Positions 39,870 through 49,363 of a DNA stretch of 64,000 bases are shown piece after piece. Source of the stretch: Bog-756 sp963769905 (GTDB taxonomy: Bacteria > Actinomycetota > Acidimicrobiia > Acidimicrobiales > RAAP-2). Location: NCBI GenBank assembly GCA_963769905.1, contig CAVYNG010000002.1, forward strand, positions 1,364,001 to 1,428,000, in the 5' to 3' direction. Position 1 is the stretch's first letter, and each line of letters begins with the position of its first letter. The notes below the pieces were generated by a model. It had not been told where the DNA came from. It did no database searches and saw only the letters and a list, made by a program, of their open reading frames with translations. Position numbers and translations under genes: made by a program.

Positions 39870-42603
39870 TCAGCCGACGACGGTGACCGCGAGGACCACC
39901 GGCGGAAGCGCGACGTGGTTGCCCGTCTCGAGCCGGACGTCGAGGTCGTAGGTACCGGCGGTGGCTGCGGTCACCGTCAGCGTCTCGGTCGGACCGCCAC
40001 CCGTGGCACAGGCTGCGGCTGCGCCGAACTGCCCGCCTGCCGGTGACACGGTGAGGCCGGTGCCCGAGGCCGTCCAGTCGACCGCCGCGCCGGAGGTCCC
40101 TGCGCGGTCGATGCCCAATTGCACGGTCGTGGGCCGGCCGGCGGTGACCGTGACCGCGCCGGCGGGGGAGGAGTCGCCGACAGCGGGGAGACGCTCCGAA
40201 GAGAACGACGGCGGTGCCTTCCCCGGTGCCGCGGCCCAGCTGGTGTCGGGGTGCGCCGAGAGGGCGAACGTCATGGTGCCGCCGCTCTTCAGGATCGAGC
40301 CCGGTACCCACGGGCTCACCCAGTCGCCGTTCGCACCTCGGGACGAGCCGGCGGACTTCGATCCGCAGGGTGCCGCCGAGACCGCCGGCTGGACGCCGCT
40401 TACCCGGAGCCGCTGCACGTACGGTGTCGCCGCGGACGCGCCCGCCGCTTGCTCGACGAGGGTCTTGCCGTCGGGGAGCGTGACCACGGTGTCGGGGAAG
40501 AGCGGGCTCGCCAGCGCGAGATCGGACGACCCGGGGGTGACCGGATAGAGGCCGACGGCGGCCCACACGTACCACGACGAGAGCGCGCCGAGGTCGTCGT
40601 TGCCGGGCTCGTCGACCGGAGCGTCGGCGTACTGGGTGTTGACGATCGCCCGGACCACCCCTTGCGAGCGCGAGGGAGCGCCGAAGTAGTCGTACTCCCA
40701 CGGGGTCCAGAGGCTCGGCTCGTTGCCCGACCAGTCGTAGGGCTGGTAGCGGGAGGCGTCGAGCTGGGTGAAGAAGGAGTCGAGCGCCGCGGTGGCCGCC
40801 GCATCCCCGCCCATCAGCGCGGCGAGACCCGCGAGGTCTTGGGGGACCGACCAGGTGTACTGGATCGCGTTCCCCTCCTCGAAGCCGACCTCGCCGCCCG
40901 GTTCGAATTGTGAGGTCTGGAACGCCGGACCGGCCGGGAAGGCCCCGTCCGCGTTGCGAGCCCCGAGGTAGCCGGTCGCCGGGTCGAAGAGGTACTCCCA
41001 GTTGTGGGCCCGTGCCGCCATCGACAGCTCGAGGCGGTGCTGGCCGAGCGCGCCGGCGAGCTGGGCGATGGAGAAGTCGTCGATCGCGTACTCGAGGGTC
41101 GCCGACGCGCCGTCCGAGTAGGTGATCGACCCGAGGTCGAGGGAGCCCGCGTCGACGTAGTGCTGGCTCGAGTACTGGTCGAGATACTGGCGTTCGATCT
41201 CGAGCCCGTGGTTCTGCTCGGTGACGGTCGCGCCTTTGACCATCGCGGCGAGCGCCGCCTTCGCGTCGAAGTTGCGCACCCCGAATGCGTAGGCGGCTGC
41301 GATGATCGGGTCGGCCGAATCACCGTTCATCTGGTCGGCGTCGCCGTCGGGGATGGCCAACTTGGGCAGCCAGCCTCCTTGCCCGGCGTCGTCGACGAGC
41401 GACTGGACCATGTCGCCGACCCGGCCCGGGGCGAGCAAGGAGAGGAGCTCGATCTCCGAGCGGTAGATGTCCCACTCCGAGAAGTTGGCGTACACCAGGC
41501 GGTTGCCGGCCGAGTGCACCCGGCCGTCGTCGCCGCGGTAGGCGCCCGAGTGGTCGCTCATCACGCTCGGGAAGAGGAGCGAGTGGTAGAGCGCGGTGTA
41601 GAAGGTCCGCTTCTCCGCAGGCGTCCCGCCGCCGACCCGGATCCTGGCGAGGAGAGCGTCCCACCGCTGGTGCCGCGTTTCCCTCGACCTGGTGGAGGGA
41701 CCACCCTGGATCCTCGGCAGCGAGATTGCCAAGCGCGCCGGCGGTGCCCACGTAGGAGACACCCACCTTCATGAGGACGACCGGGTCCGAGGTGGTGTCG
41801 AAGCTCACCCACGCGCCGCAGGCGTTGCCGGTGCAGCTGGTCGAGCCGGCGGTGGCCGCCGATCCCTCCCAGCTCCCGTGCCCGGCGAAGGGCCGATCGA
41901 ACTTCGCCGCGAAGTAGAGCGTGTAGTTGGTGCCGGTGCCGCAGAACTGACCGGCCGTGACCTTCCCGGTGAGCTCGTCGGTCCCGACGACGCGCACCTG
42001 CGACGACACGATGGGGTTGGTCCCGCCGGCCACCTTGAAGAGGACGTCGGCCTCGGTGGTGCGCGGAAAGGTGATCTGCGACAGCCCGGTCCGGGTGGTC
42101 GCCGCGAGCTCGGTGGTCACCCCGGCCGCGGTGACCCGGTAGCGACCGGGTGAGGCCTGCTCCTCGGCGTGGGAGAACGGCGCGGTGGTGGCCTCCGGGT
42201 CGGCACCGACCGGCCCGACGGTCGGCAGGATCGGGACGTCGCCGTAGCCCGTGCAACCGGTGCCGCTCAGGTTGGTGAGCCCGAAGCCGGCGATCCGGCC
42301 GTCGGAGTAGGAGTACCCACCGCCCGCGCCGGCCTGGTTGGGCACGGTCTCCGGGCTCCACTGGATCATCCCGAAGGGGAGGTCGGCCCCGGGGAACTCG
42401 CCGATCGCGCCCGCTCCGGCGCTCGAGCCGGTGCCGTCGAGAGGGTCGACGAGCGAGGCGGGGTCCGCCACGAGCGTCGAGTGGGCCGTCGTCGACGCGA
42501 CGGCGACCGGCTGGTGCACCAGGAGGTACCCGGCGAGCACGACCACCGCGAGGAGCGCCACCGGTGCCCGGCCGGGTCGGCGGAGCCCGGGCGCTCGTGT
42601 CAT
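39870..42603 (-). pseudogene. GH92 family alpha-mannosidase, interrupted by a frameshift
   Basis: A secreted GH92 exo-alpha-mannosidase in two frames. Frame one (42603 to about 41680) has the signal peptide (ALLAVVVLAGYLLVHQ), DPLDGTGSSAGAG, LPFGMIQWSPET, GRIAGFGLTNLSGTGC. Frame two (about 41670 to 39870) has IRVGGGTPAEKRTFYTALYHSLL, GNEPSLWTPWEYDYFGAPSRSQ, DDLGALSSWYVWAAVGLYP and a C-terminal NEW3-like domain (GTYDLDVRLETGN). One extra base near 41670-41690, most simply in the GGGAAA tract (minus strand), breaks a gene otherwise intact. It would trim alpha-mannosides outside the cell. TACGGT lies 6 nt before the ATG. Confidence 0.85.
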
Positions 42604-42609
42604 GCGGGG

Positions 42610-42615
42610 ACCGTA
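42610..42615 (-). promoter_or_regulatory. leaderless -10 of the GH92 gene
   Basis: TACGGT on the minus strand, 6 nt before the ATG at 42603. Confidence 0.5.
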
Positions 42616-42643
42616 GCGGAACCGCCGCCGGGCCGGGACGCGG

Positions 42644-43747
42644 TCAGCGACCGAGGCGGTTCACGGCGTCGATCAACTGGCGGAGCCGGCCGTAGTGGAC
42701 CTTGTCGAAGCGGAAGGCGATGCGCGCGAGGTCGAGCTCGTCGACGTCGTTTCGTTCGGGCGGCAGCGGCTTGGTGTGCCGGATGACCCCGGAAGCGACG
42801 ATGTCCGCGAAGCGGCGGTTGAGGTCGGCGAGCTCGGAGCGGGTCGGTGCGGTCACCATCCGCACGACGAGCAGGTCGCCGACCCAGCGGCACGAGCGGT
42901 AATTGCGATAGAAGCCGAGCAGCTCGTCGCGGGCGCTCGTGACGTCGTCGGTGATGGCGAAGAACGCGCGGTCGTCGTCGGAGACCAGTCCCCGCGGCTC
43001 GACCTCGTCGTTGAGAAAGCGTGTCCACCCCTCCCAGTAGGTCCCGCCCGGGACGTCGAGCATCACGACCGGTGCCGGCTCCGCCTTGCCGGTCTGGAGC
43101 AGGGTGAGCAACTCGTAGCCTTCGTCGAGAGTCCCGAAGCCGCCGGGGAGGACGACGTAGCCGTCGGATTCCTTGATCAGCATGAGCTTGCGGGTGAAGA
43201 AGTACCGCATCTCGACGAGCTTCGGATCCTGGGCGATGAAGGGGTTCGCCCCCTGCTCTTGGGGGAGTCGGATGTTGACGCCGATGGAGCACTCGCGGCC
43301 CGCACCTTCCATGCCTGCGGCCATGATGCCGGGGCCCGCGCCGGTCACCACCATCCAGCCGGCTCCGGCCATCGCGGCTGCGAGGTCACGGGCCTGGTCG
43401 TAAGCGGGGTGGTCGGCCTCGGTACGCGCGGAGCCGAAGATGGTCACCTTCAACCGCCGCCGGTAGGGGCGGAAGATACGGAAGGCCTCCGCCATCTCGG
43501 CGAGAGCGGAGTCGGCGAGCTTCAGGTCGATCACCTCGGTGCCCTCGCCGGCGAGGCCGGCCGCGGTCGCGAGCATCGACCGATAGAGGCGGCGCTGGGC
43601 CGGCGATGCCGCGGCTGCCTCCAGGTTGGCCGCCAGTCTCTCGGTCACCTCGCCGAGGGCTTTGCGTTCCGCCTCGATCGCCTCGAAGGAGCGGTTCGCG
43701 GGCACGTTGGGTCGGTCGCGCTCCGGCCCGCCCGGCGGCATCACCAT
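42644..43747 (-). CDS. LOG family protein (lysine decarboxylase-like Rossmann fold)
   Basis: A 367-residue protein of the LOG / TIGR00730-related group. The LOG motif PGGFGTLDE is present, with GSARTEADHPAYDQAR and VVTGAGPGIMAAGMEGA of the nucleotide-binding fold. LOG proteins release cytokinin-like bases from nucleoside monophosphates; many longer bacterial members act on unknown nucleotides. The ATG is one base after the fbiC stop, so it is the last gene of the tkt operon. The first 85 residues are helical and extend the usual core. Confidence 0.88.
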   Translation of the reverse strand: MVMPPGGPERDRPNVPANRSFEAIEAERKALGEVTERLAANLEAAAASPAQRRLYRSMLATAAGLAGEGTEVIDLKLADSALAEMAEAFRIFRPYRRRLKVTIFGSARTEADHPAYDQARDLAAAMAGAGWMVVTGAGPGIMAAGMEGAGRECSIGVNIRLPQEQGANPFIAQDPKLVEMRYFFTRKLMLIKESDGYVVLPGGFGTLDEGYELLTLLQTGKAEPAPVVMLDVPGGTYWEGWTRFLNDEVEPRGLVSDDDRAFFAITDDVTSARDELLGFYRNYRSCRWVGDLLVVRMVTAPTRSELADLNRRFADIVASGVIRHTKPLPPERNDVDELDLARIAFRFDKVHYGRLRQLIDAVNRLGR

Positions 43748-43748
43748 C

Positions 43749-46100
43749 TCAGGGAGTGGCTGCGAGTGCCCGCCCGCCCGTGGCGGTGACCCTGCCGTAG
43801 AGGGTCGTCCGCTGGGCGAGGGTACGCCCCATCGGCTCGACGATCGCCGCGAACGCGGCGGCGTCCATCATCTGCCCGTGTTCGGCGCCCGCGGCTCGAG
43901 AGATGTTCTCGTCGATCAGAGTCCCTCCGAGGTCGTTGACCCCGGCCCGGAGGAGCTGGCGGACCCCGGCGGCTCCGAGCTTGACCCAACTGGCCTGGAT
44001 GTTGTCGATCGTCCCGCGGTAGGCGATGCGTCCGACCGCGTGCATGAGGAGCGCCTCGCGGAACGTCGGGCCGCGGCGCGAGCCCTTGCGCAGATAGATC
44101 GGCGCGGCCATGTGCACGAAGGGCAGTGGGACGAATTCGGTGAACCCGCCGGTTTCCTTCTGGAGCTCCCGGGTCCGGAGGAGGTGTCGGGCCCACGACC
44201 GGGGCTGCTCGACCGCACCGAACATGATGGTGACGTTCGATCGGAGCCCGACCTGGTGCGCCGTCCGGTGGGCCTCGAGCCATTCGTCGGTCGTGATCTT
44301 GTCCGGGCAGAGCACCTCGCGCACCGGATCGTCGAGGATCTCGGCTGCGGTACCCGGCAGCGTCTTCAAGCCGGCGTCGCGCAGGAGCCGCAGGTACTCG
44401 GCGAGGCTGATGCCCGAGCGACGCGCCCCCTCGGTGACCTCGAGGGCGGTGAAGGCGTGGATGTGGATGGAGGGAGAGGCCTCGCGCACCGCCGCGATCA
44501 CGTCGAGGTAGTAGCCGCCGTCGAAGGAGGGATGGATCCCTCCTTGCAGACAGACCTCGGTGGCACCGAGCTCCTCTGCCTCCCGCACTCGCTCGGTGAT
44601 GTCACCGAGCTCGAGGAGATAGGGGGCACCGCGGAGGTTGAGCGAGAGGGGTCCCTTGGAGAAGGCACAGAAGCGGCACTTGAAGGTGCATACATTGGTG
44701 TAGTTGATGTTGCGGTTGGCGACGTAGGTGACCTCGTCGCCGACCCGCTCGGCTCGGATCCGGTCGGCCATCTCGGCCACTTCGACCACCTCGCGACCCC
44801 GGGCAGAGAAGAGCGTGACCAGTTCGTCCTCGCCGAGCTCGTCGCCCTCTTCCACCCGGAGGAGCACGTCGGCGACCGCGCCGGTCCGGACCCGGCGTGT
44901 GGGTCGAGGGCCGGAGGGAACCGGGCCGAGGAGTTCCGGTGGGACCGCGTCGGCCCCCGAGCTCCACGGATGGTCGCGGGCGAGGCCTTCGGCGTCGGAG
45001 GCGTCGAGGACCGGGAAGCGCATGTTCTCGTCGAGCCAGCGAGCAGCATCGAGCGCGAACTCGGGGTAGAGGGTGAGGCGGGGTGCGAGGACGTGCCCCG
45101 ACGCCTCGGTGGCCGCACGGAGGTCGTCGAGCGCCGGCCAGGCGCGCTCGGGGTTCACGTGGTCGAGGGTGACCGGCGAGACGCCCCCCCAGTCGTCGAT
45201 CCCCGACGCGATCAGCGCGCCGAGGTCGTCGGAGAGGTTGGGTGGTGCCTGCAGGTGGATCTCGGGCGGAAGCATGGTGCGCGCCACCGCCACCGTCCAG
45301 AGGAACTCGTCGCTCGGGCAGGGCGGCGAGCCGTGCATCGCGGTGTCGGGTTTCGGGAGGAAGTTCTGGACGATCACCTCCTGGACGTGGCCGTGTCGTC
45401 GGTGGCTCTCGGCGATGGCCCGCAGGGTCTCGATGCGATCGGCACGCGATTCGCCGATGCCCACCAGCAGCCCGGTGGTGAAGGGGACGCCCACCTCGCC
45501 CGCGGCTTCGAGGGTCGCAAGACGCCGCTCGGGCGTCTTGTCCGGTGCGTGGCGGTGCGCGGCCAGGTCCGGGGTGAGCGACTCGAGCATCATCCCCTGG
45601 CTGGCGGACACCTCGCGCAGGCGGGCCAGGTCCTCTCTGTCGAGCGCGCCGGCATTGGCGTGGGGGAGGAGACCGGTCTCCTCGACCACCGCACGGCAGG
45701 CGGCCACCAGGTAGTCCACCGTCGACTGGTAGCCCTGCTCGTCCAGCCAGTGCCGAGCCAGCGGGTAGCGGTCCTCGGGCCCCTCCCCGAGGGTGAAGAG
45801 CGCCTCGTGGCAACCTGCCCGCATTCCCGCGCGGGCGATGTCGAGGACTTCGTCCACGCAGAGATAGGGGGTGCGCAACCGAGCCGGAGGCTTGGCGAAC
45901 GTGCAGTAGCCACAGCGGTCGCGACAGAGCATGGTGAGCGGGACGAAGACCTTCGGGGAGAAGGTGATCCGGTTGCCCCACGCGCCGTCGCGGATACGAC
46001 GAGCACTCTCCTGGATCGAGGCGAGGTCGGAGCCGAGCAGCTCGTCGCGGGGCATCCGCGACACCTTACCGGAGGCCCCCCGCTCCTCGGCCGTGGACAT
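43749..46100 (-). CDS. fbiC: FO synthase (7,8-didemethyl-8-hydroxy-5-deazariboflavin synthase), CofG-CofH fusion
   Basis: A 783-residue fused enzyme making FO, the chromophore of coenzyme F420, from tyrosine and a ribitylaminouracil. It contains two radical-SAM domains: the CofG part with C59, C63 and C66 in CRDRCGYCTFAKPP, and the CofH part (from about 430) with CTFKCRFCAFSKGP. Other marks are FTLGEGPEDRYP, ENFLPKP-like VQNFLPKP and QGGIHP. The ATG is 6 bp after pgl, placing F420 synthesis in the pentose-phosphate operon. Actinobacteria typically have this fused form. Confidence 0.97.
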   Translation of the reverse strand: MSTAEERGASGKVSRMPRDELLGSDLASIQESARRIRDGAWGNRITFSPKVFVPLTMLCRDRCGYCTFAKPPARLRTPYLCVDEVLDIARAGMRAGCHEALFTLGEGPEDRYPLARHWLDEQGYQSTVDYLVAACRAVVEETGLLPHANAGALDREDLARLREVSASQGMMLESLTPDLAAHRHAPDKTPERRLATLEAAGEVGVPFTTGLLVGIGESRADRIETLRAIAESHRRHGHVQEVIVQNFLPKPDTAMHGSPPCPSDEFLWTVAVARTMLPPEIHLQAPPNLSDDLGALIASGIDDWGGVSPVTLDHVNPERAWPALDDLRAATEASGHVLAPRLTLYPEFALDAARWLDENMRFPVLDASDAEGLARDHPWSSGADAVPPELLGPVPSGPRPTRRVRTGAVADVLLRVEEGDELGEDELVTLFSARGREVVEVAEMADRIRAERVGDEVTYVANRNINYTNVCTFKCRFCAFSKGPLSLNLRGAPYLLELGDITERVREAEELGATEVCLQGGIHPSFDGGYYLDVIAAVREASPSIHIHAFTALEVTEGARRSGISLAEYLRLLRDAGLKTLPGTAAEILDDPVREVLCPDKITTDEWLEAHRTAHQVGLRSNVTIMFGAVEQPRSWARHLLRTRELQKETGGFTEFVPLPFVHMAAPIYLRKGSRRGPTFREALLMHAVGRIAYRGTIDNIQASWVKLGAAGVRQLLRAGVNDLGGTLIDENISRAAGAEHGQMMDAAAFAAIVEPMGRTLAQRTTLYGRVTATGGRALAATP

Positions 46101-46105
46101 CGAGG

Positions 46106-46822
46106 TCAGTGCCCGGGCAACGCGGTGTCGCCCACAGCCGCCGCATCGACCAACCAGAGCACGTCCTCCGCGGTGACCCGTCCTGCCGGAAGGTCCTCGC
46201 CGGCGACCACGCGGCGGAGCGCATCTCGCTTCGTCGCGCCCGACACCGTGAAGACGACCAGTCGGCCGCGCGCGATCGCCGGGAGGGTGAGGGTGATGCG
46301 GTCGTGCGGGTTGGTCTCGTTCGGGTCGCGGTTCGGGGCGACCAGAGGACCGGGCTCCCCGATCTCCAACGCGGCCGAACGCGGGAAGAGCGAGGCGCAG
46401 TGACCATCGGGACCGAGGCCGAGGTGGACGAAGTCGAGGCGGTCGAGTGCCGCGACCTCACGGTCGTACACCGAGGCGGCCTCGTCGGGGGATCCGCCCC
46501 GGTACATCGGGTGATCGGAGCGCACCGGCCCCACCGCGCCGAGAAGGGAGTCGACGCCGAGGCGGTGGTTGGAGTCGGGGCTGTCGAGCGGCACGCAGCG
46601 CTCGTCGCCCCAGTAGACGTCGACCGAGGACCACGGTGCGGTGGGCACCCCGTCCCGGCCCGGTCCTGTCCGCGCGGCGAGGGCGCGGTAACACGCCTCG
46701 GCGGTCGGGCCGCCGGAGAGGAACAGGTTCATGCCCTCGGGTGCGGTCGCGGAGAGCCGCTCCGCCACCAGCTCGGCGAACGCGTCGGGGACCGAGTCGA
46801 CCTGCCGGAACGTGCCCTGCAC
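46106..46822 (-). CDS. pgl: 6-phosphogluconolactonase
   Basis: A 238-residue lactonase of the NagB/DevB family that hydrolyses 6-phosphogluconolactone. Signatures are LFLSGGPTAEACYRAL, VYWGDERCVPLDSPDSN, HLGLGPDGHCASLFP and FTVSGATKRDALRRV. The GTG start (46822) lies 6 bp after the zwf stop, with a weak AGGA 4 nt before it. It works directly after G6PDH, so the gene order follows the pathway. Confidence 0.93.
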   Translation of the reverse strand: MQGTFRQVDSVPDAFAELVAERLSATAPEGMNLFLSGGPTAEACYRALAARTGPGRDGVPTAPWSSVDVYWGDERCVPLDSPDSNHRLGVDSLLGAVGPVRSDHPMYRGGSPDEAASVYDREVAALDRLDFVHLGLGPDGHCASLFPRSAALEIGEPGPLVAPNRDPNETNPHDRITLTLPAIARGRLVVFTVSGATKRDALRRVVAGEDLPAGRVTAEDVLWLVDAAAVGDTALPGH

Positions 46823-46827
46823 GGTTC

Positions 46828-48402
46828 CTACTGGGGAGCCGGAGAGATCCGGCCGAGCCGGGAAGGGTCGAGGTCGAGCACCGGGTTGCGCCACTCGTCT
46901 CCGCTGCGCTCGACCAGCAGGTCCGCCATGTGGGGTCCCCAGGTGCCGGCCGGGTAGAAGTGCATCGCGCCACCCGTCTCCGACCAGGCCTTCAGGTAGG
47001 GGTCGACGATCTCCCAGGCCTGGAGGACCTCGTCCGAGCGGATGAAGAGGGTCGCGTCGCCGACCATCGCGTCGTGGATCAGACGCTCGTAGCCGTCCGC
47101 GGCCTCGGATCCGGCGAACGCCTCGGCGTAGCGGAAGTCCATCGCCACCGAGCGCACGTGGAACTTCTCACCGGGCACCTTCGCTCCGAATTCGAGACTG
47201 ATCCCCTCGTCGGGCTGGATCCGGAGGATCAGCGCGTTCGGGCGCAGGTCGCGAGCACCCTGCTGGTCGAAGAGCAGGAAAGGAACGCGGTGGAAGGTGA
47301 GGGCGACCTCGGTCACCCGTCCCGGCAGCCGCTTGCCGGTCCGGACGAAGATCGGGACTCCCGCCCATCGCCAGTTCTCGACGCGGAGTCGGAGCGCGAC
47401 GAAGGTCTCGGTCTGGCTGTCGGGCGCGACGTCCTCCTCTTGCCGATAGCCGACGACCGGCTCCCCGTCGATGGTCCCCGCGGTGTACTGGCCACGCACC
47501 GCCTTGTCGACCGCCTCGTCGGGAGTCGGGATGTCGATCGCTTGGAGCAGCTTGACCTTCTCGTCGCGGATCCGGTCGGCCTCGCTGCTCGTCGGCGACT
47601 CCATCATGGTCAACGCGAGGACTTGCATCACGTGGTTCTGGACGATGTCGCGGAGGGCGCCGGCGGTCTCGTAGAACCCGCCGCGATGCTCGACGCCGAG
47701 GCTCTCGGCGACGGTCACCTGCACCTGCTCGACGTAGCGGCGGTTCCAGATGGGTTCGAAGATCGCGTTGGCGAAGCGCAGCGCGAGCAGGTTCTGCACC
47801 GTCTCCTTCCCCATGTAGTGGTCGATTCGATAGATCTGGTGCTCGTCGAACCCGGTGTGCATCTGCTGGTCGAGGGCGATGGCGCTCTGCAGGTCGTGGC
47901 CGAATGGCTTCTCCACCACCACCCGGGTGAACCCACCCTCGATGGGCGCCGCGCACCCGTGCTCACCGAGCGCCTCCGCCACCAGACCGAACACGCTCGG
48001 GATGGTGGCGAGGTAGTAGATGCGGTTCCCCCCGGTCTGGTCGATCTCGTCGGCCTCGTCGAGGATCACCTTCAGCTGGGCGAAGGTGTCGGGAGCGTGG
48101 TACTCGCCCGACACGTACCGGAACCGCTTGGTGAGCTCCTTCCACTTGGCTCCGCCCTCCGGCGTGGCGTCGGCGACCTTCTTCCGGAACTCGTCGTCGC
48201 TCCACTGGGTACGGGCTACGCCGGTGAGGGTGAAGCCGGCGTCGAGCACACCGTGGTCGGCGAGGCGGGCGAGCGCCGGCAGGATCTTCCGATGGGTGAG
48301 GTCACCCGACGCGCCGAAGATGACCATGGCCACCGGGGGCGCCTTGGAGAGCGGTGGTGTCGGGCGGCTCGGTCGGGTGTGGCCCTGCGGCGGGGCGCTC
48401 AT
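46828..48402 (-). CDS. zwf: glucose-6-phosphate 1-dehydrogenase
   Basis: A 524-residue NADP-type G6PDH. Cofactor motif VIFGASGDLTHRKILPAL and the substrate/catalytic signature RIDHYMGKETVQNLLALRFAN are complete; VEKPFGHDL precedes them. It is the classical Zwf family and not the F420-dependent FGD enzyme. The ATG overlaps the gnd stop in ATGA. The operon lacks opcA, the assembly factor that follows zwf in many actinobacteria. Confidence 0.97.
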   Translation of the reverse strand: MSAPPQGHTRPSRPTPPLSKAPPVAMVIFGASGDLTHRKILPALARLADHGVLDAGFTLTGVARTQWSDDEFRKKVADATPEGGAKWKELTKRFRYVSGEYHAPDTFAQLKVILDEADEIDQTGGNRIYYLATIPSVFGLVAEALGEHGCAAPIEGGFTRVVVEKPFGHDLQSAIALDQQMHTGFDEHQIYRIDHYMGKETVQNLLALRFANAIFEPIWNRRYVEQVQVTVAESLGVEHRGGFYETAGALRDIVQNHVMQVLALTMMESPTSSEADRIRDEKVKLLQAIDIPTPDEAVDKAVRGQYTAGTIDGEPVVGYRQEEDVAPDSQTETFVALRLRVENWRWAGVPIFVRTGKRLPGRVTEVALTFHRVPFLLFDQQGARDLRPNALILRIQPDEGISLEFGAKVPGEKFHVRSVAMDFRYAEAFAGSEAADGYERLIHDAMVGDATLFIRSDEVLQAWEIVDPYLKAWSETGGAMHFYPAGTWGPHMADLLVERSGDEWRNPVLDLDPSRLGRISPAPQ

Positions 48403-49334
48403 CGCGGGGTGGAGGTCTCGCCCCCGAGAGTGCCTTCGGAGGTGGTGAAGGCGTGACCGCCGAATTGGTTGCGCAGCGCGGCAATCAGGCGGAGCCCGAA
48501 GGCGTCCTTCTTCATCGAGGCGAACCGCGCGAAGAGCGCAGAGGAGATGGCCGGGGCGGACACGCCACGGTCGATGGCCTCGATCGCGGTCCAGCGCCCC
48601 TCGCCCGAGTCGATCACGACGGCCTCGATCTGGTCGAAGCCCGAGCCGGGCCGCAGCGCCCGCTCGGTGAGCTCGAGGAGCCAGCTCCGCACGACCGAGC
48701 CATAGCGCCAGATGGCGGCGATCTCGTGGAGGTCGAGGTCGAACTCGTGCGCCTCGGACATGATCTCGAATCCCTCCGCGTAGGCCTCCATCAGGCCGTA
48801 CTCGATGCCGTTGTGCACCATCTTCACGAAATGGCCGGCTCCCGGAGGTCCGACGTGGGCGTAGCCGCCCTCCGGCGCCAGGGCGAGGAAGATCGGCTCG
48901 GCGATCGCCACTGCCTCCTTGGTGCCGCCCACCATCAGGCAGTAACCCTCGGTCAGGCCCCAGATGCCACCCGAGGTGCCGGCATCGACCAGGGCGATGC
49001 CGGCGGAGGCGAGCTGCTCCACCAGTGGAGCGGTCTCCTTGTAATTGGAGTTGCCCCCGTCGATCACCACGTCGCCGCGCTCGAAGAGGCCCGCCAACGT
49101 GGTGATCGTGGTGTTGGTCGCCTCCCCGGCCGGCACCATCACCCACGCCACCCGCGGAGCCTCGAGCTTGGAGGCCAGCTCCTCCAGGGTCGCCACTGGC
49201 TCGGCGTCGAACGCGGCCACGGCGTCGCGTGCCTTGTCGGAGAGGTCGAAGGCGACCACCTGATGCCCGTGCTCGACGAGCCGTTGGGTCATGTTCGCGC
49301 CCATCTTGCCAAGACCGACCATCCCGACCTTCAT
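48399..49334 (-). CDS. gnd: 6-phosphogluconate dehydrogenase, decarboxylating (short form)
   Basis: A 311-residue short-form 6PGDH (YqeC/GntZ type), about 160 residues shorter than the E. coli enzyme because the C-terminal helical extension is missing. It shows MKVGMVGLGKMGANM, VIDGGNSNYKET, DAGTSGGIWGLTEGY and the catalytic lysine in FVKMVHNGIEYG. It makes ribulose-5-phosphate and CO2; the short family often prefers NAD+. FDLS rather than an NADP-type Arg after strand two fits that, as inference. GAGGAGG is 6 nt before the ATG. Confidence 0.94.
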   Translation of the reverse strand: MKVGMVGLGKMGANMTQRLVEHGHQVVAFDLSDKARDAVAAFDAEPVATLEELASKLEAPRVAWVMVPAGEATNTTITTLAGLFERGDVVIDGGNSNYKETAPLVEQLASAGIALVDAGTSGGIWGLTEGYCLMVGGTKEAVAIAEPIFLALAPEGGYAHVGPPGAGHFVKMVHNGIEYGLMEAYAEGFEIMSEAHEFDLDLHEIAAIWRYGSVVRSWLLELTERALRPGSGFDQIEAVVIDSGEGRWTAIEAIDRGVSAPAISSALFARFASMKKDAFGLRLIAALRNQFGGHAFTTSEGTLGGETSTPR

Positions 49335-49363
49335 GGCGTACCTCCTCTCGGTGGGGTGCCGGC

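Noticed and set aside
43626..46403. A 925-codon plus-strand frame opposite fbiC.
   Set aside because: It mirrors fbiC codon structure and has no recognisable domain or start signal.
46828..48402. F420-dependent glucose-6-phosphate dehydrogenase instead of Zwf.
   Set aside because: The protein has the Zwf signatures GASGDLTHRK and RIDHYMGKE; FGD is a luciferase-like fold and is not seen here.
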